Program-made: the position numbers and the translations under genes
In this document: positions 35,236 through 46,108 of the stretch, in pieces
Numbering within the stretch: position 1 is the stretch's first letter
Layout: each line of letters starts with the position of its first letter
Assembly: GCF_037893015.1 (NCBI RefSeq)
Contig: NC_133666.1
Location: forward strand, 156,286,498 to 156,350,497
DNA: 64,000 nt
Reading direction: 5' to 3'
DNA from: Macrotis lagotis
Lineage: Eukaryota; Chordata; Mammalia; Peramelemorphia; Peramelidae
The notes under the pieces: model-generated
What the model was told of the DNA's origin: nothing
What the model saw: the letters and a program-made list of their open reading frames with translations, nothing else
Database searches by the model: none

Positions 35236-35529
35236 ACATATATCAGACCTTAGCAATCTAATATTATTGATGTCAAGGTCAATTGGCTAACCTCAATATT
35301 AGTGTTGATTTTTGACTTTTCTTGTCACACATGTAAAGGAACTTAAGATGCTTAGGTTGCACATGCAATGCAAAAATGTCATTTTGGAGAGCAAAATTGT
35401 TTGGTTCCTACTAACCCCTTTCTGTTCCCTCCTCCCTTATGGAAAAGACCAGGGCTGCAAAATCTCAGATTATGCCTTGCATCCTATGTCTTCCTGTAGA
35501 GCTAAGACTAGATGATATATATAAGACAG

Positions 35530-35740
35530 AATACTATCCTGGGAATCAGGAAGTTCTGAATTCAATTGTTGCCTTGGACACCTGGGCTGGTCATTTAATT
35601 GTTCTTAACTTCAGTTTCCATATTTCTAAAATGCAGATAATAAGACCACCTACCTCATAGAGGTATTATGAGGATAAAATGAAGTCTGCAAAGTACTTCA
35701 AAAAATTTTAAGCACTAATAAATGCTAGTTATTATTAATA
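35530..35740 (+). repeat. MIR SINE
   Basis: 'ctgggaatcaggaagttctgaattcaa', 'tcagtttccatatttctaaaatgcagataataa', 'cctacctcatagaggtattatgagg' and 'gcactaataaatgctagtta' give an almost full-length MIR in sense orientation. Confidence 0.9.
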
Positions 35741-35764
35741 AACTTGCTTTTAATTTAGCAGGGA

Positions 35765-35995
35765 TATTATTGTTCAACCATTTCCCTCTTTGTGACAGTA
35801 TTTGGGGGTTTTCTTGGCAAAGATTCTGGAGTGGTTTGCCATTTTTTCTAGCTTATTTTACAGATAAGGAGACTGAGGCAGAGGCAAGTAGGTTTAAGTG
35901 TCTTGTTCAGGGTCATACGCTAGTGTCTGAGGCCAGATTTAAATTCAGGAAGATAAATCTTCTTAATTCACTGTACCATCTAGATATCCAGTATT
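35765..35995 (-). mobile_element. SINE with RTE-like tail, antisense
   Basis: From left: 'ttcttggcaaagattctggagtggtttgcc' (reverse of the RTE-type tail), 'acagataaggagactgaggcag', 'tgaggccagatttaaattcagg' and 'cactgtaccatctag' (reverse of the tRNA head). The inverse order of the copy at 17512-17745. Confidence 0.8.
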
Positions 35996-36148
35996 ATAAT
36001 GACCCTCAGATTCATGTGGCCACTTTCCCTGCTATAATATTAAGTTTATATTAGAAAAAAACTGATTCATAAAATTATAACAGCTCAGAGTCCCAGTTAG
36101 GAAAGTTCCTAAAACTCAGAGAAAGATTAAACTTTCTATCCTAATTGA

Positions 36149-36642
36149 AATGTTCTATATTTTTAATTTTAATTTTTTAATTGTTTTCCCCAGCATTTAC
36201 CCCCAATCTTGCTTCCCCTCCCCACAGAAGGGTAGTCTTTACATTGTTTCCATGCTATATATTGATCAAAATTGAATGTGTTGAGAGAGAAATCATATCC
36301 TTAAATATCCATATATGAGAAAGCAAAATTGCATAAGATACCTATTCTTTCTTGGAATATAGATGGTATTCTCCACCGCAGATACCCTAAAATTATCTCA
36401 GATTTTTGCACTGATGAAATGAACAAGTCCATCAAGGTTGATCATCACCCCCATGTAGCTGTTAGGGTATACAATGTTTTCCTAGTTCTGGTCATCTTGC
36501 TCAGCATCAGTTCATGCAAATCCTTCCAGGCTTCCCTGAATTCCCATCCCTCCTGGTTTCTAATAGTACACTAGTGTTCCAAGACATACATATACCACAA
36601 TTTGTTCAGCCATTTCCTCAACTGATGGAAAATGTCCTATAT
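36149..36642 (-). mobile_element. L1 LINE 3' end, antisense, 5'-truncated, with target duplication
   Basis: 'ttacccccaatcttgcttcccctcccca', 'gtctttacattgtttccatgcta', 'gatggtattctccaccgcagatacc', 'gttgatcatcacccccatgtagctgtta', 'catacatataccacaatttgttcagcc' follow the reversed L1 3' end. The flanks aatgt(t/c)ctatat at 36149-36160 and 36631-36642 differ at one base. It overlaps the same consensus part as the sense copy at 28.8-29.3 kb, so the two could pair as inverted repeats. Confidence 0.88.
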
Positions 36643-36924
36643 ATTTCAGCTTAGGCTTCCTCATTTTTCTTAGCATATACTAAAAATGTATGAATATGAG
36701 TCTTCCTGTCTGATCATATTTTTAAAACATGAAGCAAATTGGGATAAAAACAACATCTTAGCTTTAAAAGAAATAATAAAAGAGTACACCATGCACCTAT
36801 TACCAGATCCCCCATGAAGAAAAGAAGGGGAAAGAAGAGGATTTGGGGAACTTTTTTGGAAACTGCAACTAGCAACTCTAGTTCCAACTAGAACAACTTT
36901 TGTTCCAAGATTTCAGCAGAGATA

Positions 36925-37150
36925 GAGTAATTGGGTGGCCCAGGGGATAGAGTCCTGGGTCTCAAGTCAGGAAGAGTTCAAATATGACCTCAGATGCTGT
37001 CTAGCAGTATGACCTTGGACAAGTCACTTCACCCTGCTTGCCTCAGTTTCCTTATCTGTTCAATGAGCTCAAGAAGAAGATAGCAAATCACTCCAATAAC
37101 TTTGTCAAGGAAAGTCCAAATGGGTTACAGACAATAACAATCAGAAGAGT
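36925..37150 (+). mobile_element. SINE with RTE-like tail, sense
   Basis: 'ggtggcccaggggatagag', 'gttcaaatatgacctcagatgc', 'cttggacaagtcacttcacc', 'ctcagtttccttatctg', then 'agcaaatcactccaataactttgtcaagg'. Same family as the copies at 17512-17745, 35765-35995 and 52075-52322. Confidence 0.85.
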
Positions 37151-37443
37151 TATGATCCATTGTGATTTCTCACCTCTCTGTTGCAACTCAGTTCTCCTCT
37201 CTTCTTTCTGCTTGACCATTTACCCCTTACTTCCCATTTCTTTCTAGTTTAGCTAATTACATCTAGGTCTTAGGGTTCAGGTTGCCACCTTCATCATGAC
37301 TCTAGTTGGTCAACTCATATAAGCATAATTTCTCAGTAACCTCCTATACTCTGTGCTATCTTTTAAGAGAAAACTGGGGTATGTATGATTCAATTGTCCC
37401 TTATAGCTCAAAGATCATTTTGATCAAAAAACCTCAAGGATTA
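37151..37443. other. Unique DNA, nothing recognised
   Basis: No gene or confident repeat. Confidence 0.45.
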
Positions 37444-37785
37444 ATTAGAGGGAATAATAATTATTCTTGTCCTTCATTTTTGAAGAAGACCATGACATCA
37501 GGGAGGTGATGATAAACACGTGAATTCAATTTGAGGGAGGGGGTGCTCTGCTAAGTCACCAGCCTCACTTTCTCCTCCAGAGTCTTCTGAGTCCAGTGAC
37601 CACATATGAATCAGGATGACTGAAGACAGCTCTGGATGTGAGGCTATTAGAGTTAAGTAACTTCTCCAGGGTCACACAACTAATAAGTGGCAAGTGTCTG
37701 AGGCCAGATTCAAACTCCCATCCTCCTGAATCCAAGGCCAGTGCCCTATCCACTGCACCATCTAGTTGCCCTTATTAGAGGGAAT
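37444..37785 (-). mobile_element. Mar1-like SINE with long 3' body, antisense, 12-bp target duplication
   Basis: The body 37456-37773 on the minus strand starts with the tRNA-like head ('gggcaactagatggtgcagtggatag'), 'gtttgaatctggcctcag', and ends 'catggtcttcttcaaaaatgaaggacaag'. The flanks 37444-37455 and 37774-37785 are identical (attagagggaat). Confidence 0.9.
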
Positions 37786-37914
37786 GCCTGTCCCCATAAA
37801 TTACAAATCTCAAATGTCACTCAACTTTCAAATATCTGCTACATATATATTAAGATTGTTTTTAGCAAGTGCTTATTCAATGATTACCATATAAACCATA
37901 TATGTATTTTTTTT

Positions 37915-38128
37915 TACAAATATTATCTCGTTTAACTCCTACAACAATACTGTGAGGCAAGTGCTATTATTAGCCTCATTTTATAGTTGAAGAAATGGAG
38001 GATGGCAGAATTTAAATGACTTGTCCAGGTTCACATAGTTAGTATGTGTCTGAGACTGGATTTGCACCTAGTTCTTCCTTAATACAGACCCAACACCTTA
38101 TCCTCTGTATCTAGGTGTCTCTTAAATG
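37915..38128 (+). repeat. MIR SINE
   Basis: 'atctcgtttaactcctacaacaatactgtgaggcaagtgctattatta', 'gacttgtccaggttcac', 'tctgagactggatttgcacctag' keep MIR order. Confidence 0.85.
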
Positions 38129-38735
38129 CATGATGTCAATGATAATTTTCTTATAATCATCATTTACAAGAGAAACAATTCAATGTAGAGTTTCTGAAAA
38201 AAAATCCATAACACTTTTCACTCTTTTAAATAGTATGTGACCTATTTGTTTTTGTCTGCATTGGGGAATGCAGGTTATTATATTCCCTGACAAAACTTCA
38301 AGCTTTTTGACTGTAGACTGTAAAATTTCAGTTTCCATTCCTAGGGCAGTGATATTAAGTTCTTAATATATTTCAGTGGAAAATCACTGAATTGAATTTG
38401 TTAAACAGAGAAAAAGATCCTGCTCTAGGAAGTTTTGCTCCAAGTACACAGTGATGTTGAGTAGTGAGTACATACGTCAATATAGATTACAAGCCAAGCT
38501 TGTTTTTGGTCCTTTCCTCTGCTCTGGTGACAAATAAACTTATACTGAGTTCAAGAAGTATTTCATGGGTCCAAGGATTTGTGCCTTTCACCATAACAGC
38601 TCTATGTACTGGTTTGTTGAGGGGAAAGAAGACAAGGGATAAAAGGGAAAGAAGAGTAATATTCCTTGCTTGTTAATATTAATTTGAGTTTATTTTCATG
38701 TTTTTACAAATAGGGCTGAGGTTAGAGTAGTGAGA
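38129..38735. other. Unique DNA, nothing recognised
   Basis: No gene or confident repeat; a 70-codon frame (38464-38676) shows no domain. Confidence 0.45.
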
Positions 38736-38742
38736 AGTAGTG

Positions 38743-38810
<68 letters not shown>

Positions 38811-38820
38811 GGTGGTGGCC
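38743..38820. repeat. Compound trinucleotide repeat (GTA)12(GCA)8(GTA)2(GTG)3
   Basis: A pure GTA array (38743-38778) changes to a pure GCA, i.e. CAG-type, array (38779-38802), then back to two GTA and three GTG. Poly-Ser/poly-Val/poly-Ala frames over it are artefacts. GC-rich DNA with 'ggccac' repeats links it to the TG array. Confidence 0.96.
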
Positions 38821-38845
38821 ACAGTGGCCACGGCGGCTGCGGTGG

Positions 38846-38846
<1 letters not shown>

Positions 38847-38896
<50 letters not shown>

Positions 38897-38911
38897 CGCG
38901 TGTGTGTGTGT
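38847..38911. repeat. (TG)n with CG core, Z-DNA-prone
   Basis: 65 bp of strictly alternating pyrimidine/purine, with GCGCGC steps at 38888-38900. Confidence 0.96.
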
Positions 38912-39061
38912 TGCAATTAGGTTAAAACTGAAATGAAAAATTTGATGAATGTAAGAGTATAGGACATGCTCATGACTAGCAGATTCCTTTGTTCTAATTC
39001 CAAAAATAATTTAATGGTGAATAATTTATTGGATATATTAGAAAGGTGAGATCTATCCATC

Positions 39062-39215
39062 CATTCATTCATTCTTTTGTTCATAAATTTGTTCATTCAT
39101 TATTTCAGTGAATGTTTATTGAGTTCTAGTTAAATGTAAGACACTATGCTAGAAAGACCCTGTGGAAGATACAGAAAAAAATAAAGTATTATCTTTGTCT
39201 TCATGGAGCTTATGG
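39062..39215 (-). repeat. L2 LINE 3' end, antisense
   Basis: 'cattcattcattc', 'agtgaatgtttattgagttctagt', 'taagacactatgctag', 'cttcatggagcttatggaa' is the reverse complement of the L2 3' end. Confidence 0.8.
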
Positions 39216-39384
39216 AATAAAATGAATGGTAACTAAGTTTAAATGAATGAGATCAAGAAGGGGAAATATATAATAAGCATTTTCTTCCACTGAAAAAGAT
39301 GGAAAACAATTCCCCTAAGCATATTACTTTTTGAAGGATATAATTCATTAAAATATTCATCTTCTCTGGAGTTAGTATCATTGT

Positions 39385-39492
39385 AATACTTAGCACAGCT
39401 TGTCTGTCATTCAAATCCAATTCATGTGCATCACAGGGCATCATCTCTTTGATGTCATGGCTTTCTTTGAGAATAAAGGACAAACATTATCC
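39385..39492 (+). mobile_element. Mar1-like SINE, 3' part only
   Basis: 'gtctgtcattcaaatccaattcatgtgcatca', 'catcatctctttgatgtcatggctttctttgagaataaaggacaaac'. This is the 3' body of the family at 9864 and 37456; the head is missing, as in a 5'-truncated insertion. Confidence 0.82.
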
Positions 39493-40295
39493 TCAGTTCA
39501 GTTCACCAGGTATGTAAAGAGAAGTGGGGGTGGGATGAAGAGTGAGTTAAGGGCTGTTTTAAATGGAGTATTGTTCTCCAACAGCAACACCAGGTTCTAT
39601 AGCCCAGATAGCCTAGAGAGGCTCTTACTATCCTGGAGATGACACAAATGCTTGACATCATCAAAGAAATATATAACTAGAAAAGGAAGCAAGTAGGTTG
39701 GCCACATTACAAGAATGAGTTAAAATAAGTGACTGGTCAAATACTCCAGCAAAACAAATGAAAGAGAAATTCTTTCAGTTGGGCTGGATAGATATGTAGG
39801 AAAGTTTAGGATTAAGCATGGTAAAGAATTTTTTTTTACATTCAATTACAACATTTATTAGGTATATTATATGAACAAGGCATTGGCATTAAACAAAAGT
39901 AAAATTTCCAAAGCTTTTAGCAATTTTGAAAATTAACTTCAATATTTTTAATTTACAATTACTTTATGTCCCACAGGAAGGCATGGAGAAATTGTGATCT
40001 ACATCAGTGTAGGGAGAAATATAAAATTAGAATAGTATAGGACCTCCTTTCATATCTAATCAAATCTAAAAAAAATTAATAAGAAGGAAGTTAAAGATCT
40101 GAATAGAATTTAGAAATAACTTTTATGGTGAATTAATTAATTAGAGAGAGGTAAGGTGAAGACCTATTTGATTTTAACATAAATTTCTAGTGAATTAGCA
40201 TGGTTTGATGATTTTCTTTAAACTGAACCAAAGAAGGAAGATGATTATGGAAGTAATCCAGGATTGAGATTTGGCAAAGTATAATTGGGGATAGA
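39493..40295. other. AT-rich DNA, nothing recognised
   Basis: No gene or confident repeat. Confidence 0.4.
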
Positions 40296-40297
40296 AT

Positions 40298-40300
<3 letters not shown>

Positions 40301-40349
<49 letters not shown>

Positions 40350-40356
40350 TGTGTGT
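40301..40356. repeat. (GA)n-(GT)n microsatellite
   Basis: About 23 GA units followed by five GT units. Confidence 0.95.
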
Positions 40357-40359
40357 AAT

Positions 40360-40925
40360 GATTAGAGAGTAGAAAATGGTTTACTGAGGAGTCAAATTAG
40401 GAAGGGAGCATAATGTAGACATTCTAAGGGTGCGTGCTTGAGAAAAGATGTTAAAAATATAGGAATAGAGGTTACATAGTGAGAGAGAACAAGTTTAGGG
40501 GCTGTGAGGCATAAAGAAAGATGGAATGGTAGAAGATTGTGATCAGATAAAGTTATTTTGATGTTAATGAACATTCTTAAGGATGATTGAAAAAGCAAAT
40601 ATATAGCTATCTTTGTGAGAGGCAGAGGTAGAGTGGAGAATTAAATCATGAGAATTGAATAACTTGGAAGTTATCATATCTGAAGGATCATCAATATATT
40701 TGTTGAACTCTACAACTATAAGAGGAATTAGGATAGAGAAGGAAACTAGCAGGTCCATGTTGAGAAAGGAGAATATACTGGTGGGGTTTAGGAGATAGCA
40801 ACTGTTTGGATCTTTATTGGATGATAAAATAGATTGAATCAACCTCAGATGAAGAGATGTTGCTGAGAGATAGTAGTGGGAAAGCCAGAGTTAGACAATG
40901 GGGATCAGAGAGTATTATGACCTCC
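40360..40925. repeat. Purine-rich DNA, possible old antisense LINE remnant
   Basis: Purine-rich plus strand with antisense frames of 68 and 92 codons (40392-40598, 40564-40842). The texture resembles the antisense L2 blocks elsewhere here, but I cannot anchor a specific L2 motif. Confidence 0.25.
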
Positions 40926-40984
40926 ATCACTATCTCCAACTAAGATTCCAGTATATTAAATTAATAAGGAAAATACTTTGGAGT

Positions 40985-41205
40985 TCACTGGAATAGGAAT
41001 AATTCATAAATTTATAACACTTTAAGGTTTTAAAGCTTGGTAACATAAGGGATGTTATTGTCATTTTAAAAAGGAGGAAATTGAGTCTCTGATAGTTAAA
41101 TGACTTTCCCATAATTGGATAATTACTAAATGAAAGAAAATATAAGAAAGGATTTAATTCTAATTCTTCTATTTCTACTTCCAGGAAACCATTATATCAT
41201 TCTAT
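40985..41205 (+). repeat. MIR-like SINE remnant
   Basis: 'acactttaaggttttaaag', 'gtcattttaaaaaggaggaaattgag', 'gttaaatgactttcccataa' are MIR core in order, well decayed. Confidence 0.6.
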
Positions 41206-41384
41206 GGGCAATAAGCTTCATTCCCCATTTTAAAATATTATATACTTCTTAAGAAAGAATATGTGACAGAAGAAAAACAATCTCTCCAACCAATTATATA
41301 AAGTCTTATTTCCTCCTAATAATGAGATTAAAAAAAATTTTGATAAGATATGCAATGGCAGGGGTGGACAGGGTGACAGATAGT

Positions 41385-42320
41385 GACAAGAGGTTGTCAT
41401 TAACTGTCAAGCCATGGGAACACTTTCTTTGTTATTCACTTTGTTATTGAATCCTTGGAATGAAACACACTGCCCTTGTTAATTTACATTTGTTCTCAGT
41501 TTGAAAGACAGCCCATAAGCTAAAATAAAATGAGAACTCCTCAAATCCTTTCTAAATTTCCCCTTAAATTGAATTTCTTGTTTTATCAGGGAGCAATACT
41601 TGCTCTGATGTTAGACAGACAGCTAAAAGGTCAACAAGTTCCCTTGGTTGCCTTTTGTCAAGGGTTTTTGACTTGTCTGTGAATAAAGATCTCCCTGGAG
41701 GGAGGCAGACCTGAATTTCCTGTCATCTGGAAGACAGCAATGAATTTGAAAATGTTACAAAAAGCATAAGGGACCTTAGACACAACTTTAAATGCACTGC
41801 TGATGCCAATCGCCTCCCATGTAAACATGTACACAGAGTTGTTTTGGATTTGTTCTGTCAGCTTTTGGTTGTGAAACAAATTGTTATACAGCGGCCCACC
41901 TTGAATGTGGAATGAAGCTGAAAGATTTTCATTATGGCCTCAAGCTTCATCAAAAGGTTCCCTTTTCTTTCTGGATGATCATTCACAATGCAAAGAGCAT
42001 GCTGAGAAGTTGAGTGCTCCAGACCTGGGGGAATTTCACATTCCCTATGACATTTTGGTGGTTTAGAGCTCCTCAGGTCCTTCTCCCCATGTTGTCCTTT
42101 ATTTTATGTATTAAATGTGTTAAGTGTTATTACGTCTTAACTAGCACAACATTCCTAGACAAAAAGAAAACTGTTCTCTCCATTTTGGAGACTGTTAAAT
42201 CATTTCCAGAAACACATGAATTTACCTTCTCCAAAACAGACTGGATAGAAATATGGCCTCTCTGACTCCAGGAAGCTCATTCTTGTTTGAGGCAAAGGGA
42301 ATATTTTCTCAGTACTTTCT
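41385..42320. promoter_or_regulatory. Candidate conserved non-coding block
   Basis: About 0.9 kb without recognisable transposon sequence in a repeat-dense window, with balanced composition. Motifs include GTAAACA (forkhead) at about 41820, GGAATG (TEAD) near 41910, and ATTCACAATGCAAAG (octamer-like, 41981-41995). Open frames of 73 and 83 codons carry no domain. Either a conserved element or simply unique DNA. Confidence 0.25.
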
Positions 42321-42859
42321 AGTCAGGAAGTTCATGCTGTCTTTTTTTTTTCCGTATGCTCCATGAAAATACCTAGAAACACACAAGAGGAAACGTTGAG
42401 GGCAGAGGGGATAGTTCTCTCTCCCTTTTGCCGTTTGAAAAGTTTTATATTTTACTATCAGGTTTTTCACTATCCAGAATTCATTTTAATTTCATTTGCA
42501 TGAATTTTGGTGTGCCAATCATACTACTAATATGAACCACCAAATAATGTATTCTGCATTGTGCCAAGCTTCACTAATTAAAGGAAAAAGCATTTGGAAT
42601 TATTGAGATATCCGTTCATAGAGTTTTTAATTTTTTATTAATATCTTCCATTTTTAGATTATCTTCATTTCCAAATACATTCCTCCCCTTCTAGGAAGCC
42701 ACTCCTAACAAAGGATAAAAACAGGAAAAATGGCTGCTTATAGGTTATCTTAAAGAAAAAAAACAGATTAATTTCAAAAATATGTAGTAATGTAATTAAG
42801 CAAATGCTATACATAGAGCATTTACTACACTCATTTTCAATGAGCAGATGATAATTTGC

Positions 42860-42968
42860 AATTAGCACAATGCATTTATGTATTATTTTCTTAAGTGGTT
42901 TAAACCACTTGGCACATTATCTAGTGCAAAGTAAGGGCTTAAAAGATGCTTGCTGACTGACTAAGCAT
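42860..42968 (+). repeat. L2 LINE 3' end
   Basis: 'cttggcacattatctagtgcaaagtaagggcttaaaagatgcttgctgactgact' is the sense L2 terminus ('agtaggcgcttaataaatgcttgttgactgactg'). Confidence 0.8.
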
Positions 42969-43660
42969 TCCCCATTTCCATTTTAATTGCTTGGAAAATA
43001 TTTTTTTCCCTAAGACTAACTAGTAAGTGGTGCCGTCAGGCAAGGTTACTTGTGAAAGACTATTCCCTTATTGGGATGGCCCCCTACCTTTGGAATGTGG
43101 GCATGTTTACTTATTCCTAGCTCCTACTTTAGCCCACCCTCGGGGAGTGACCCTTCTAATCACTGCCTTCACTCAGCCTCTCACCAGTACAGGCAAGCTT
43201 AAAAAGAAAAGGGACAATGACTGCAGTGAATTTGCCTGAGATTATTTGCCTCTGAGGAAATTTTCCTTCTTTTTTTTTTTAATCTAGTCTCTTTATGCTT
43301 CCTAAATGTTTACTCAGAAATTAATAGCAAAGTTCAGAAATTCTTAACTTTTTTTTGCTCTCAGGACTTCTTTATATTCTTAAAAACTATTGAGTCCCTA
43401 CTCCAAGTGCTTTTGCTTATGTGGATTTTTATCTATGGACATTTACCATTTAAAAAATAAAAACAGCATTATCATGAAAAGTTTTACCTCATAGCTCCCC
43501 TTGAAAAATACTGTTTCAAGGGATGGTAAGTCTAATCATGTAGTTTTATTTTTTCTCCTATTGTGTAAATATTAATAATTAATGAGTAATTAAGAAATCA
43601 AACCAACATGAATCTCTTTCATATGGATCAAGTCACCAGTTGAAGGAGGTATGGAGAAAA
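42969..43660. other. Mostly unique DNA
   Basis: No gene recognised. 43345-43525 ('aattcttaacttttttttgctctcaggacttc') looks like a short unclassified mammalian interspersed repeat; a similar 'ggttcttaatttttttgcc' start occurs at 7109. Confidence 0.4.
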
Positions 43661-43663
43661 TAC

Positions 43664-43700
43664 TCTCTCTTCTCTCTGTCTCTCTCTCTCTCTCTGTCTC
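43664..43700. repeat. (TC)n-rich simple repeat
   Basis: Imperfect TC/TCTG units. Confidence 0.9.
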
Positions 43701-44880
43701 CGTCTCTTTCCCCTTCCTTACCTCCCCATCACCATTCACCAGCCCTTTAAGAGGTTGTGATGAGTCACAGTTTTATATCAAAGACAATGCAGATTTTAAT
43801 TTACTGTGAAAATCAGAAATTATGGACAACTTAACGAACAGGAAAATCTTGGACCAAATGACTACTGTATGCAGCAAGAAGCGAAAGAGAGGGCAGATGG
43901 TGAAAAACTTCAATAATCTTTTTTTTACCTATCTCAAATCCCGTTGAGCTTAGACTCACTGATTTCTCAGGGGTTTGAACTGGCAGACATAGTGAGTGGG
44001 GGGGAATCAAGATAAGTTAACAGTCCAGCCCTCTCTTTCTCTACAGCCACCATTGATCATATGCACAGTTCACAGAAATGAAAAGCACACTGTCCAGGCA
44101 GAACTTTCTCTTCCCAAGTTCTTATGATCCTGCCCCTCCAAGCAAAGGGGAACATTCTCAGCTGAGACTATAATTCCCACTGTTCCATGCAACTAGACTC
44201 TCCTCTATTCACCCTATATCAGATTTTAACAGGATTACAACACTCTGAGGGGGAATGGGAGAGTTCTGTGTTATTTGATACACTCATAAGTGAATGATCT
44301 GCTCTCTGAGTGGTTATTATCCTGCCACTGGTGGGAATGTATTGGGCTCTTCTATCAGAGCTGGTAAACTTTAGGATTTAAGTGTCCAAATAAAAATCTG
44401 GACTACCGAATTACTGATGTCAATCAGGCTGACAGCATCAGTGATTGTACTGCTAGCTGCCTGTCATGGAGATGCCCTGGTTAAGAAAGCCAGGCCAAAT
44501 GTTTTACCTCACCTCTATATTGTTGCTGTGGATCATTTTAATATGACAGAAGTAAAGAGTAAATCATTATAGCACCTACACAATTTATTTGCTTAATTCA
44601 TCACCACTAACATTCTTATAGGTTCAAACATATAGTCCCTGAATCCCAGAGAAATAAGCTCTCTAAGGTCCCTGCAGGCTATAAATCCTGTGAGACTAAG
44701 AATGAAATAAATCCAATTATACAATTATGTCTTTCTTGCTGTCTGAGAATATAGACAGAACATAGAAACTAGACTTTCTTAAATGTCCAAGACAATTACA
44801 TTGTAGTTTAAACTTAATTTGTGAGCATTTTTGCTGGAGTAATTATTTTATTGAATGTTTCTGGCACCTTATTTTTTGAA
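43701..44880. other. Unique DNA with a PBX/MEIS-like motif cluster
   Basis: No gene or transposon recognised. 44390-44620 is compositionally balanced; TGTCAATCA (44418-44426, reverse complement TGATTGACA) and TGACAG (44430-44435) lie 3 bp apart, resembling PBX/MEIS sites. Conservation must be tested. Confidence 0.3.
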
Positions 44881-44884
44881 ATAA

Positions 44885-45240
44885 GGCTTATTGAATCATG
44901 GCTTTGGAGCTAGAAGGACCTTGAGAGGGCTCTAATGCCCTCTTTTTACAGTTGAGAAAGCAGATATATTAAATGACTTGATCCTGGTCATACAGCATCA
45001 GAGCCTGGGGTTTGATTGTAGGATCCCAAGATCCTGCTACTTTATTTTATTTTTTGTTTTTGCAAGGCAATGGGATTAAGTGAGTTTCCCAAGGTCACAT
45101 AGCTAGGTAATTATTAAGTGTCTGAGGTTGGATTTGAATTCAGGTCCTCCGGACTCAAGGGCAGGTGCTCTATCCACTGTGTCACCAGCTACCCCAATCC
45201 TGCTACTTTAGAACCAATGCTCTTTCCACAGTATTTTCTT
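44885..45240 (+). repeat. THER1/MIR-like SINE, split by a younger SINE
   Basis: Left part: 'gaatcatggctttggagctagaaggaccttgagagggc', 'cttgatcctggtcatacag', 'ggtttgattgtaggatccc'. Right part after the insertion: 'agaaccaatgctctttccacag'. Together they keep THER1 order on both sides of the SINE at 45045-45196. Confidence 0.8.
45031..45210 (-). mobile_element. tRNA-headed SINE, antisense, nested in THER1, 14-bp target duplication
   Basis: The body 45045-45196 on the minus strand starts 'ggggtagctggtgacacagtggatag', with 'gaattcaaatccaacctcag' and 'ccttgggaaactcactt'. The flanks 45031-45044 and 45197-45210 are identical (atcctgctacttta). Confidence 0.93.
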
Positions 45241-45955
45241 GCCTCTTTTCCTTTACATTTTTTTGGTAGCTACTTTCCCACCTCTAATTTTCAATTAAAT
45301 CACTTGGAAAGGCAGACAAACTAAACTATTTTAAAAACTGGGAAAAAGTTTGATGATATTTTGAAAAAAAATCAAAGTTTACATGTGTTTTCCTTCATAG
45401 CAGAGGAAAAAAAAATTGTAATTTCTCTCAAGATCCAGGCATATATTTCGTATGACTTCAATGAAATAAAGGGATTAAAAAAGTAATAAAGAAGTAAAGG
45501 AAAAAATTTTAAAAAGAATCCTGTTATTTTAGTAAATATTTTTTAAAAATTCTTGCTAGGAGGCAACTTTATCTTCTCAGGTAGCTAGACTTATTACATT
45601 TATACATTGTGAGACTTTAAAAAATGATGATCTTTTGTAATCTAGCCAGCCTTGATTTTATCATGGTTCCACTACAAAGGCAAATAAAATATGACTCTAA
45701 AATACAATCTTGTTCAGAGACTTACATAGGAAAGATATTATCAGGCTGATAAGATGACTAAACATTATTTATAGTTGTTAATTTGTTTATTTTTAGGAGA
45801 TATAAAGCAACATTAAGCTGAACTCATTTTGTATGAAGAATGGTACAGAATACTTAGACCCATGTTGATTACAGTACTTTGGTACTTGTTTGCTGATGCC
45901 ATAATTTGGATTAAGCAGACATACTGACATTTGTGTTTCTAGGAATGAAGTTTTT
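45241..45955. other. AT-rich DNA, nothing recognised
   Basis: No gene or confident repeat. Confidence 0.45.
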
Positions 45956-45960
45956 CTAGC

Positions 45961-46108
45961 TTTCTCTCTCTCTCTCTCTCTGGTTTTGCAAAGTAATAGG
46001 GTTAGGTGACTTGTCCAAAGACACAGCTAGCATCTGAGACTGGATTTGAACTCAGGCCCACCTGACTCCAGGGCCTGCGCTCATCCACTGCACCACCTAG
46101 CTGCCCCC
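45961..46108 (-). mobile_element. tRNA-headed SINE, antisense, (CT)n at its tail side
   Basis: On the minus strand: 'ggggcagctaggtggtgcagtggatg', 'gagttcaaatccagtctcag', 'ctttggacaagtcacctaacc'. The body is shortened in the middle. The left (3') end abuts a (CT)n run at 45961-45980 (GA on the element strand), again a tail-associated microsatellite. Confidence 0.88.

Noticed and set aside
38722..38936. Poly-Ser, poly-Val and poly-Ala/His frames on both strands
   Set aside because: All are readings of the (GTA)(GCA)(TG) repeats; no flanking coding signal.
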